DNA from: Phylloscopus collybita
Taxonomy: Eukaryota > Chordata > Aves > Passeriformes > Phylloscopidae
Reading direction: 5' to 3'
Length of the DNA: 64,000 bases
Assembly: GCA_027886175.1 (NCBI GenBank)
Contig: JAJNNQ010000024.1
Location: 29,925,001-29,989,000 of the forward strand
Every line of letters starts with the position of its first letter. The first letter of the stretch is position 1. Both the position numbers and the translations under genes were made by a program. Of this stretch, positions 35,346 to 46,446 are shown piece by piece. Below the pieces are notes generated by a model. That model did not search any database. It was not told the origin of the DNA and was given only the letters and a program-made list of their open reading frames with translations.

Positions 35346-37740
35346 AAAACAGTCACCATTCTTTAGCAATATGATAAATATTTAAAAAAATCATAGATAC
35401 AAACTAAATAAAACATATTAAATAACAAGTGCAGCCAATTTAATCATGACTTTTCAACTTTTTAAACCAAGACAGCAGGGAGGAAGAAGGAACAGGCTCG
35501 AGATTTTTAGTCCTCTTTGTTTAAGGCTAATTCACATAGGACACACCTTCATGAGACTTGTTCAATAACATTTGTGGAGCTGGGCTGGAGTTGTTGTTGG
35601 ATTGTTCTCAGTCCACAGGGCTGCTGATTTTATCCAATGCACACTGGGTGCTGTCTCTCTCTAGCAGCTTTTAATTCAGATTTTGCCTTGTTTATGCTTC
35701 ACTCCTAGCTGGACCAGTAGATTTCATTTTGGGTAGTGCAATACCAGTCTAATCCTTAAGCATTTCGTAACCAAAGCTGATTCCTTTCTTCATTCTTGCA
35801 CTGACCCAAACAATATAAACTGTCCTTCAAGAGCAAATCTCCTCCTCTGTAAGGGATCCATGTGTTGAAGATACACAAACTTCATGTTCCTCAGCAGGGA
35901 GAGAAAAAAAATTGGCTTAAAAAACATTGAACTCATTATTTGAGCACGTGGTGTATCCACAAAGTCTAGCTGCAGCAAGGGGACTTGTGTTCCATGGGAC
36001 AGCCACTAGACAGTGATATAGCCACATCTACACAGCCAAAGCACACCCCTCTAACAGTCTCAGTCTCTCTCCAGCATTTCCTTTACAACCTAGCAGCTCA
36101 AATTTTCTCTGAATCCCTATAAAATCTTGCATGTTTCTTCTGAGTACTCACGTCTCAGCACAGAGGAAGGCTTTAATAAAGCCTCTTCTCCAGTACAAGC
36201 TGAAGCTGAGGAACATTCAAAGGTAGAGGAAGACAGGGATATGCCTTGCCTATGGTGCTCAGCTTGTACAAGGGAAAGAAGACTTCAGCCTTCTGGGCTG
36301 TTAGTCTTCAAACTATTAGTCTAGCTTATTTTATTTGAAATAAAAGTAGTTTAAGAAGTTGAGGCAGACATCCTCATCCTCGTGGTCGCATACTTCCCTG
36401 AACTTACGTTCCAGAACGAAACGGTGGAGAGCCTGGTTTAGGCCTCTTTGTATAATTCTCTTCAGCATGCCAGATCTTGGGAAAAAGACTCAGCCATGAC
36501 TAATTTGGCTCAGATTTGGGCTTCAGCTTCCCAGCAACTGGCTCAAGGTACTTATATCCACATCCATTGTATGAAGTATACCTCTGACAAACAGCGGCTG
36601 CATCCTCAGGAAGCTTTGTCAGAAGGAACATTAAACTTTCCAGTTACCCATTTGACTTTGCACCTTGGCATCTAGCCTTTATATCTCCTTCCTGACTCTT
36701 TCTTCTTCCCCAGCCACATGCACACCCTGGATAAGGGACACAGGTGAACTGGAAGAGGCTAACTTACAAGAACAGGAGGCCTGTCCTAGCACCAGTTCAT
36801 ACTCCTGGCAAGGACTAGGTGAATCAAGCAGCTTTCCAAGCCCTTTTGGAGTGCTGCCTGACTTGAGAGACTTGACCTGAGAGCTGCAAGAGTTCTGTTT
36901 GGGAGATGGCCTAGGTGGCCTACATTTTTGTCCAGATGATGGGAAGAGTTGCCCCTCTGAAGAGTATCTGCAGGAAAATGCCTCTGTGGGATTCGTTCGT
37001 CCTTCACAGCTAGAGACAATCGACGAACAAAATGCCTGTATGCAATGAGGAGCCGTCAGTACTCTGTCTTAGAAGCTGTCACCTGCCCTGCTCACATCAA
37101 CACAGGACCTTGCCACTTCCGTCACCTTTGTGAGATCCCATCACCTCATGGCATCTGCACATTTCCTACTAGGAAATTCCTACTACTCACTAGGAAATTA
37201 ACTTGGAATAGAGAAAACAATTCACAGAGCCGTGTAAGATGGCTGTGCAATGCCATCCAACAGAGCCATTATTCCTGACCAGGAATCATCAGAGACATCA
37301 TCAAAAGAATCATCTTGCAGCATAACTTGCCAAACAGTGCCCTAAAAGACAGACCAGGAGACCCTATCTGCCTTAGTTCTGCTCAATATATACATAAATC
37401 CTTGTTAGGTCCAGCTGACTGCAGATGCCACTGCAATCAATGATCTCTTCCAAGAGTCCTTTGCAGAAGTTGCTATCTTCTCTCCCAATCTGCTTTGGAC
37501 TGAGTTGCTACTGCACCTGGGCATCTGATGAGATGCAGCTGAAAACCACAGCAGCCTTTCAATCAAACAAAACTCTTATCTGGGGGGGCTGACAGTGGGT
37601 CTGTGAGCCAAATGACCCAGTTAGCAGAAGAAGAAGTTGGTAAGATTCATGTACACCCATGAAAGGAAGAAGAGAAGGTCATCAGTATTGGAACCAATAA
37701 AACAGAAAAAATTAAAAGGATATTTGCAGTTTTGCAGTTT

Positions 37741-37973
37741 TGTAGTTAAAGAAACAGAAATTAATACGTGCCTTTAGATTTTTTATGAATGCTTGCCAAA
37801 TATATTGACGTTAATTGCTTTGTACCAATGAACACAATGAGCTGTTTTAATTAACCAATGACTTAAGTACACGCTTTGTTTAGAAATGTATAAAAAGGCA
37901 ACACACAGGAAATAAATGAAAAGCTTCTGCTATGTTACACTGTGTGTCGTGTCTGTCTCTACAGCAACACTCT
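37741..37973 (+). mobile_element. Probable solo LTR of an endogenous retrovirus
   Basis: A 233-bp block starts TGTAG and ends CTACA, a perfect 5-bp terminal inverted repeat with the TG...CA ends of retroviral LTRs. Inside, in the right order for the + strand, are two CCAAT motifs (37825, 37855), a TATAAAAA box (37889), an AATAAA signal (37911) and a T/G-rich stretch before the end. I could not find a matching second LTR, a primer-binding site or protein-coding remnants. The flanks (AGTTT left, GCAAC right) do not form a target-site duplication. It may be a solo LTR with decayed flanks or the 3' LTR of a deleted provirus. Confidence 0.55.
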
Positions 37974-40719
37974 TACAAGAGGAAAGGAGCTGTTTCTGAG
38001 CATCCTTCTGTCTTTCTGAACTCTCTCCCTGTTCTGTGAGACTCCCTTGGTAGCTCCCTGAAGAATCTGCCCACTGTCACTGCAGGTGTCTTTCCATCAC
38101 AAGGGACCTGCTACAACTTGGAAGACTGGCCTGACAATGCAGCCTTTGATCCTTTGAGATCAAACCCTGAAGGCCACAGTGCGGTAGAGGTGACCACACT
38201 ATCATGGAAGCCAAAGAAATCCCTTGCCACCTCAGCTTTTGTCTCCTTTATCCTTAGGTCTGATATTCCATGTTGGCCCTTCCCAGCTTTTCCTTCTTTA
38301 AAGGCTTCTGGTATTTCCAGGAAATATTCAAAGGTAGACTTGACTTGTATTTTCAGAGGAACTAAAGTTCAGTAGTACTGTGTATTCCTTTTCCTTTTGC
38401 TCTGTGCCTTTGAAGTAGAAGTGATTCTCAGTATTTGTTGGTTTCCTCCTTTTACAGGCATTGTATCACTGAGCTACTGGTGCTGTTTAGTATTGCAACA
38501 GAGAAGGAAATAGATTTTTTAAAAAAGGTATTTGGATTTTATTTGTTATTTTTTATGCTGTATTTTACATATTTGTTGTATATGGCAAAGGCAGAGAGAA
38601 GCTGAGATGTAAAAGGATTTCCAAATCAGGTCACTACTGAAACTGGCTTGGGTCCAGAGTCTCTATTAAAAATGCCAGCTTCATCTGAAAAGGGAATAAA
38701 GTCAAACCCACAATTACTGTCATTAGCACAGGACTCAAAATGTTAGTATTTCCCTGGTGTAATTAGCTTACTCTTTCCTCCCACTTAATTCAAAATAAAA
38801 TAAAGCCAAGTGAATCAAAATGAAGGATAACATGTGTTTGAAAAGGGCAGCATAGGTAATTCTTCCTCTGGAATGCTCTTTGGTCAGCTGGTTAGGCTAT
38901 TTCCTTGCTAAGTGAGAGATGTGGGTTCAAATCTACTTAGAAATGGAAAGAACTGAGCTTTCTACATCCTGGCTGGGCTCCGCAAAACACTGGGATCTGA
39001 GAGTGCCCTGATAAAGTGCATTCTGGTGCGATCTGCTTGAACTCTCTAGGTGAGAAAGTGGAAGAATGCCTGCCATGCTGCATAGGCTTAAATTCAAGGG
39101 CCCTGAATGGATGACATCCTACTACCTTGGCTAGTGTTGCTGAATTCTAGAAGCCAAAGAGCTGTCCAGCAAGATCAAAGACTGTCCCAGTGGGCTTGTC
39201 CTGCTTGTCGGATTTTTATTGCTGGAAACAGTTTTTGTTCCGTTGCTACTGTCATGGTGGAAGAAGTCATCACAATGTGATGATGTTGCAGATAATGGGG
39301 AGCTACAATTAATCTTGAGAGAAAATTAAAAATACAAGTTTCTGTTACATTGTTTTCTATTTGATAAAGCCATACATGAAGTACTGGACCACAAAAACCC
39401 CACAACTACCTGATTATTTGAAATAACCAACTTCCCGTTCTCCTCAAGTTTCTTCACAACAAGAGAACAGCCTTAAAAAAAAAAAAAAAAGTTTCATTTC
39501 ATTGCCATGCTACAGCATAGCCCCAAAGAGCCTGAGTCCAAACACTTGGTGTACAAAGAGATTTGTACTGTTTCTTCAAACAAGATTTTATTTTGATTTA
39601 GGATTTGAAACATTAAGACTTTTGACTGCTGCAGGGAAGTGTTAAGTTTTCTTGGGGCTGTAAATCAAAGTTTAATATAACATTAGGAGGAAATTCTCTG
39701 AATTTGTAGACCTTGTTAAGCATGATTAAGAATTAAGAAAGTAATTTTTTCACCTTTGGAACAGTAATTTTTTAATTTTTTTTTTTTTTAATCTGGAAAG
39801 TATTTGCTGGCATTTTATTATGGTTGTGCAATTATACTGTATTAACTATCAAAAGGATGATGATCTATTTCTTGAAAAATTAATGTACTGCAGTAGAAGT
39901 AGGAAAGAAAAACCAATTATTTAGCAAAATTAGCTGTATCCTAATACATGAAATGTTATTTGAGTATGTAAGTGACTTCAGGTCTGTGGGTGATTTTGCA
40001 ATAATACACAGACTATACCACATTTACTGAAGTTAGGTCTCATGGATCTCTGTCAGAAGTAAAGGTCTCTATCACCTCTTCAAGGTAAGAAGAATGCATT
40101 TTAATGCATTCTAAGTGTCACTCTCACCAGTATATTGCAACTCTAACAACATTTTTGTTGTTATTATTTGGCAAAGGAAAACTCTATTCTCAGGACAGAT
40201 CCAAACCTCTAAGGCTGGGCTGTAGAATGGCACCAAAGTCTGTGTATAGGGTGACATGCTACTTTTCATTTAAAAAAGCATTTTATGAGTTCAAGAGTTT
40301 TCAAATACAAACTGCATAATGATCTCAAAAGACTGTTGCTCTCAAAGAGTGTTGAAAGATTTTTGGACTTGGAAAACAGTGTAATAATGTAAGTGCTACC
40401 ATATAATAATGAAAACATTTTGTTCTCTGCATTTCAGTTCTTAAGATCCAAATCAACCGGTGGGTATAGCAGATCTGTAGCTATAAAAATCTGCATAAAC
40501 ACACCATTTAACTGTACGGAGCAAGATCAGGATTTTCATCTTCAAGAAATACAGGTTCCTGGTGTCTACTGTGTGAGCTTCAGGTACCAGGGAGCAGCAT
40601 AAACCGGGAGGTGAGACTTTTTCATCGTGAGCTCGAAGAAGACCCCAGTCTTGAAAAGAAGACTGAGCAAGCAATGATTTTTTTATTATTATTTTTTTTT
40701 TTTCTTCCCCCACAGTAGC
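37974..40719. other. Non-coding between LTR and CpG island
   Basis: No gene is supported. It holds a tRNA-like fragment near 38880 and a short A run at about 39475-39490. T-rich stretches occur near 39775 and just before the CpG island at 40680-40710. Confidence 0.45.
38873..38943 (+). mobile_element. tRNA-like fragment, probably a tRNA-derived SINE relic
   Basis: A box-like TGGTCAGCTGGTTAGG (38881) and a near-perfect B box GGTTCAAATC (38924) lie about 33 bp apart, as in a tRNA gene's internal RNA polymerase III promoter. However, the acceptor-stem halves do not pair and the anticodon arm is not convincing, so this is not a working tRNA gene. A SINE head or tRNA pseudogene is the likeliest reading. 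Confidence 0.4.
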
Positions 40720-41520
40720 GTCCTGCTGCAGGGTTAAGGACCCCAGTGCCAACCTGTCGAGAGCCGCTGTCGAGTGCACGGGGAACCGCAAGCCCTGCTG
40801 CGGGGAGGCTCATGGAGAGGTACCCGAGTTCCCTGCGCCTCCGGGGCGGTACGCGCGGTGCCCGCCCGGCGCCGCCGCTACCTGCGGGGCAGCGCGGGGC
40901 GGCGCGGAGCGAGGAGCGCCCGGGCGGGTCCCCGCGGTCGCCGCCGCCGCCCGCCCCGCCTTGCGTGGCCCGTGGGAGCGGGCCCGGGTGCCGGAGGCGG
41001 CGGGGAGGGCTGGGACGGGGCCCTGGCCAGGGGTTTCTCTCTCCCCCCACCCCCTCCTCCCCTCGCCGCCGGTTCCCGTGAGGCTGCAAGTGCCGCCGCA
41101 GCAGCTGGGGGGCCGGCGGGGGATGCTGCTGCCGCCGCCCTGCCCAGCGCCGGAGTGAGGGCAGGAGCTGGTGGCGGCAGGAGCAGCCCCGGCGGCGGGA
41201 CGAGGTGAGCGGGGCGCGGGCCCGCGGGGCAGGTGGGTGCGCGCCCGGGATGGGAGCGGGGCCGGGGCGGGCAGCGCTCCCGCCGGGACCAGCCCGCCCG
41301 CGCTGGGGGCACACGGGGGAGCGACGGACGGGGCGCAGCCCGCGGCGTCTGACGGGCGGGGAGCGCTGCGCAGCGCCGGGTCTGGCTTTGGGGTGCAGAG
41401 ATCTGGAGAAGCAGAGCCCCTGGCCGGGCGGGGTGCAGAGCGAGCCGAGGGCGACAGGGAGCCGGGGGCACTTCAGGCTGAGCCCGGCCGGCCATGCCAG
41501 ATGCAGACGTAATTCCACGG
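40720..41520 (+). promoter_or_regulatory. CpG island, probable promoter of a gene to the right
   Basis: About 800 bp of very GC-rich sequence dense in CpG, with several GGGGCGGG/CCCGCCC Sp1-type boxes, stands in otherwise AT-rich DNA. Bird housekeeping and many regulated genes start in such islands. There is no convincing TATA box, consistent with a dispersed start. The direction is inferred from a strong + strand donor inside the island (ACGAG followed by GTGAGC at 41205). In the human genome the gene after CD86 on the same strand is CASR, which has GC-rich non-coding first exons, but nothing here proves that identity. Confidence 0.75.
40900..41204 (+). other. Candidate first exon of unidentified downstream gene
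   Basis: The 3' boundary is the donor GTGAGC at 41205, the best match in the island. The 5' boundary is only a guess, since the start site cannot be read from the sequence. All frames stay open for long distances because stop codons are rare at this GC content, so coding status is undetermined and a 5' untranslated exon is likely. No partner exon was identified to the right inside the window. Confidence 0.35.
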
Positions 41521-43538
41521 AGGGACCCCTCCGCCTCCCCTCCCCAAATCTTGGGCAGAGTGGTTTCTGATACATGTAGGGTCAGGCGAAAGGAGAAATT
41601 TCCAAAGAGCTCTGAGGTGTTTTCTCTGGCTCAAGTTATCTAGAAATAATATTGAGGGGAAGAAGAACAGTAATTCATAACAAAACTTTAAAGAGCAACA
41701 AGTTGTTTTACTGAAATCACACGCGCTGGGAAAAAAAATCGCCTCGCTGATCCTGATAGAAAGTGGCTAATAGCAGGACCTTGAAAACCAATTTATATCA
41801 CAATTATGAGTTTCTGAAGCCTCAGCACTATTCAAAACAAATTTCACCATATGTCTGAAGAGAGTTTTTGAGAAGTCCTGAATCTGCCCTTAAAATCCTC
41901 ATTTTTACTTGTGTAGATATAGGATATGATACTTAAAATTATTTTCATATTTATTTGAAGTGTTCCCCTTTTTACTGATTTTTTTTTCCCTACTTGAAAC
42001 AGGTGGTCCATTTTTCACTGCCTCCTGCTCCCTCTCAGGCTTTGCCCCCCAAAAACCACCTCTGTGTGCCTTTCTTTGCAGTCATGGTGCAAATTAGAAT
42101 AACTTTGTTGAACACTCTGGGCTGGATTCAGAGGAGCAGAGGAGGGGGCTAGTAGCCCTACATCTCCCAGCCGTGGCCAGTACAGTTCTCCTGTTTGGTC
42201 ATGTATCATGGAGGAGAGTGACTTTGCAGGCTTTTCCCGATTCCCCCTTTTGAGTAGAGTCTCTATCACAGTTGGGACTTTTTTGCCTCCTACTCGAGTT
42301 TCACCACCCAGCTTAAACGCAGAGAGGATGTGCTGGGAGGGGCAAGGTCAGAGGAGTATCAATGAGGCGTTGCTAAGGCTATTTCCCAGGCACTGTAGTG
42401 CCCCTGAAAGTCCTTATGCTAATTGTGGAAATTAGAGACCTTAACTCCTGTTCTTGATTTAGTCTGAGGCTGGGCAGTTGTGCACTTTTTTCACTTAGTG
42501 TTCTATGCTTCTCCCCTCACCACACTGCAGGACTAAGCTCTCTTTGCAATGAGAAATAGAAGTTTCAGCCCCAAGAACCAAATCTCTTTCTGTGCTCTGT
42601 GCATTCACTGGGGTCTGGCCATCGGTCCCTCTTGTGAGGACCGAATTCTTACATCTTTTCTAGCAGTAAGAGTGGAAAAATTATTTGGATGATTACTGGG
42701 AATATTTTTAACTGAGTAGTGGTGATGGCTGTTCAGATGAAATACTATTCCAAAATCTAGTTTGCATTTAATTGATGTAATTGAAGTTGTTGTAATGTCA
42801 TTATTTTTAAAGAGGATTGATTATGGCAAGTTAGTGACTAGAAACCTTACGAAGCATCTCAAAGTAATTTCTATTGTTCTAGGACATGACAAGGCTGATG
42901 TTTGGAGACATCTATAAAATTATTAGGGTGATCTTAACTCTGTGCCCAAGTGTGTGCCAAATCTCACTACAGTATTTGACACCAGACTGTCCTACACTTA
43001 ACTTCTTAGAAAGGCTAGTGATGGAGTGGATGACATGCAGGCAAAATTTCGACATCATTCCCAACACATCAATACACCAATACTATTTCCTTTGTTAAAC
43101 CTTATGGCTCAGTGGACAAATTCACATCCCAGGACTGTCAGCCTGACATCCTTTCTACCATTCTCAAACCTCAATATTTTCTTGGTATTTGATAAGATTA
43201 TTAGGATTATCTTCTGAAATATGAGAGGAAATGTTGAGTGAGACAAGGGGACCTTTTCAGTTCATTCTCATTCCATCTGCATGTTGGTTGCAAGCTGTTG
43301 CATCTATTGTTGGTTGCAAACAACCTCTTCTGCATAAATTGACAGCCTTTCTCAGTCACTTATTAACTGCAAGAGTGCAGAATTATTTACCTGCACTGAT
43401 TTGTACCAATGATTTTGAGAACATTATTGACACCAAGTAGGCTGAGGGAGGACATTGACAGAGAGATGATAGCTTTAGTACCAAAATATCTCCTCTGCTG
43501 TTTCAAGGCTAATTCCATGTAAGCTTTTGCTTCTCTCT

Positions 43539-43541
<3 letters not shown>

Positions 43542-43589
<48 letters not shown>
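43542..43589. repeat. Poly(T) run, 48 bp
   Basis: 48 uninterrupted T residues after a CTCTCTCTC stretch. On the minus strand it could be the tail of a retroposed sequence lying to its right, but no parent was recognised there. Confidence 0.97.
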
Positions 43590-43590
<1 letters not shown>

Positions 43591-46428
43591 TTCAGCTGAG
43601 ACAGTTTGGTGACATGCTCACAAAAGTTTGCCCAGCTCACAAAACATGAAAGATTATAATCTCTTCATGCCTACATGAAATGATGGTGAAGGCAACACGA
43701 TCTAGTGACTTGGTTGTAAAGACTATTCCAGAATTTGTTCTGGTCTTGGACACTGACCTCAGACAAACTATTTTCTGTCTGATTTCAAAAAAGTGAGGAT
43801 AAGAACTGGACCTCTCAGGGTCTTGTTAGAAATATACCTTGGTTAGAAACAGGGGTTTGTAAAGCACACTGGAATTTCCTTGCAAAAAACTTTGCATTGT
43901 TTTATGGTATGGCTGACATATGAGAACAGGCAAAGCAGAGAGGTTCAAACATATCTGATCACTTTTCCCTCCATTTTCAGAACAATTCAGCTGACTATTG
44001 TGGTGCATAGGGTTGGTTGACCACTTCTCTGATCTGCAGCCTTCATGTGGTCCTTATAACTGGAACCCGGGTGTCTGAAACCAGCTTTACTGATCTAGAT
44101 CCATTTTGGAGTTGGAGGGAAAACTTTGTGCTGCTGTACTTTTAACTTTTATTTTTTAATAGTTAATTTGAGGCACTTGGAGGTGGCATATTAAGCTGCC
44201 TCTGTCTTCATTGTCTGGAATAGAGACTATTTGGTGTTGAATACTGTGGTGGATGAGATACAGAGCACCTGGGTGAGTGTCTGATATGGGTAGAACAGTT
44301 AGTAAGTGCCTGGGTCATGATTTTTGATTCTTGAAAAATACTGGGGGAAAGGAAATGTTAAACCCAGCTGTGACATTGCAGATATAAATATGCAATAATC
44401 TCTTGAGCAGAAAGTGAAGGCCTTTGTGCTGTGTCCTCAGTTTGGAGACAGATTTGAGGCAGTGCTCCTCTGGAACTGTCAGAAGGAAAGTACTTGTGGT
44501 TAATGGTGGCACTGCCCGTGTTACAGTGACCATTCCAACATGGTGCACAGGGAGTGGGACTCTGCAATGACACATGCTAAAAGAAGAAAGGAAGACAGAG
44601 AAAAGAAAGGATGGGGAAGGGAAAAGAGACAAGAGGCAAGGGTGGCAATGATCCTAGCAAAGGGAACATTTTCCAGTAAGCAGTTCTGAATGTGATGTAA
44701 AAAATAACAACTGAAAGTTTTATTTTACTACAGAGAGCCCAAATTCTTCCTTTGATCTCTGAACAAGCTTCCTTTTGGCATCTGTGGGAGATCAGTGGAG
44801 AGTGAGGAGTCTTGAATTTATGATGCAGCCTGTAGCCAGTCATGAAATGGAATTTAGTCCTCTCAAAAAATGATTACATAGCTGTGAGTCAGACAGAAGG
44901 TACACGCATGGTTCTGAAATAAATTATAAAAGTCAGTCAACACAAAGACAGCTCATAACCAAAATAGTAGGTAAGTTATGTGAATACTCTGATCATTGCA
45001 GCTAAGCTGTTGGCATCTGTTTAAAAAAGTTACCTTGGTGTCCATGCTAGCACCTACAGGAATTCCTTGATGGACTTCTTCTGTAATAGTTTGCACCAAT
45101 ACACTGTTTTTGAGATTTGTGACAGTATTCAGCATCTAAAGCCAGATATTTCAACTTGGTAAGTTAGAAACACATTAAGTGACCTCTAATGAGTAGCAAT
45201 AAATTCTCTACCACACTTTCTTAAATTATGGAATCTGTTTAGTAATTTTTCCTAATTAAACTTTCTACTTGAAAATAGCAATTGGGAGCTTTAAAAGATA
45301 GATAACACCAACCTGTCAGAGCAAACCAAATACATAAGAAATCATTAAACTTAAGACAGTTGAATTCAGATTTTTTTTTTCAGATGATTAACATGAATAA
45401 TCAACATATGTATAGCTCTGCTAATCTACAGAAAGATCACTTTTACTTGAAAGAATTTGACCTTTGGTGCTTCTCTTTGCCTGTTGGGCTGCTGATATTC
45501 TTGGACACTTGTTATCTTGACTTAAAATATTGGGAAACTAGGGGTTTGGGAGTTCTTTGTATAATACTATGAGAAGCAGAACATTTAGGAGCTACCCAAA
45601 GTAAAATCTGATACTGAAGTGTTGCTAGAAATCATTCCTGCAACAAGCAGTGCCACTGACTTTCTGCTTTCAGTCAGCAAGGCCTTCCAGCACCACTGCA
45701 TTGTTGAGAGTCTGCTGGGTTTTGCAAGCAGTGGGGCTCCTGACCTGATACTTGCCTTCACTTAGGAGAGCATGTTATTAACCAGAATAGTGGTCTACAG
45801 TATGCTCTGCAAACAGAAAAGAGAACTGGTCCCTGCTACAGAGTGCTGAAGTTGTCTTAGGCAGTTTAGATTTAAGGAGATGAAAGACTCATCTTTCAAT
45901 TTCATGTAATCTCCTCAAGACAGAGCTTAACAGATGCTGTCCTTTCCTCCAAGAAGTACTATCTAACTTCTATTTTCTGCTTTCTGTCCTCTGTGCTTTC
46001 TTTTTACCTTGTAGCCCTAATCTTCCTGAAAAGGAAGACATTCATTCCCCATTCCTGTTTTTCTATCCTCCTGCTCACCCATGGCCTGGCACCATTAATT
46101 AAGCTTTACTTGTGTAGTTTGTGAAGTTTAAGAACTGCCTGTCTAAAGGAACATCTCTAAAGACTGTTGAATTAATGTAATACTGTGGGGGGATTTCCTC
46201 TGGCCCCATTATTCCTGGCTCCTCTAGTACCAGCTAGGCATGGAAGCTCTAAGAGTTGGGAGCAGACTGATTGTTCCAGTGAATGCAACAGATACGTGTC
46301 TCTCATACTCGCTGTTAGTGTCAAAGTGTCCACCAAACTCAGGAGCTCCATGGAACCATCTACTCATGGCTGTGTTCACATGGGCCATTGCACAAAACTC
46401 CACGGTGACAAGGGAAAAGGGAGGTTGA

Positions 46429-46446
46429 GGTGGTGGTGGTGGTGGT
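46429..46446. repeat. Short (GGT)n microsatellite
   Basis: Six GGT triplets in a row (18 bp) after GAGGTTGA, followed by GATGG. Confidence 0.9.

Larger units (their letters stand above)
25906..37740. other. Long non-coding stretch with scattered small repeats
   Basis: No exon, RNA gene or conserved domain could be supported across almost 12 kb. It contains A-rich runs at 26673 and 34163, a weak MIR-like piece near 28070, a decayed CR1-like piece near 29850, a 42-bp tandem duplication at 35072 and a CR1 3' scrap at 35280. All reading frames are short and consistent with chance. Confidence 0.5.

Noticed and set aside
38873..38943. Functional tRNA gene
   Set aside because: A and B boxes are present but the acceptor stem and anticodon arm do not pair.
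40622..41575. 317-, 205-, 144- and 121-codon reading frames across the CpG island on both strands
   Set aside because: At this GC content stop codons are rare, so frames stay open in every phase. The products are Pro/Arg/Gly/Ala-rich with no domain, and several overlap on opposite strands.
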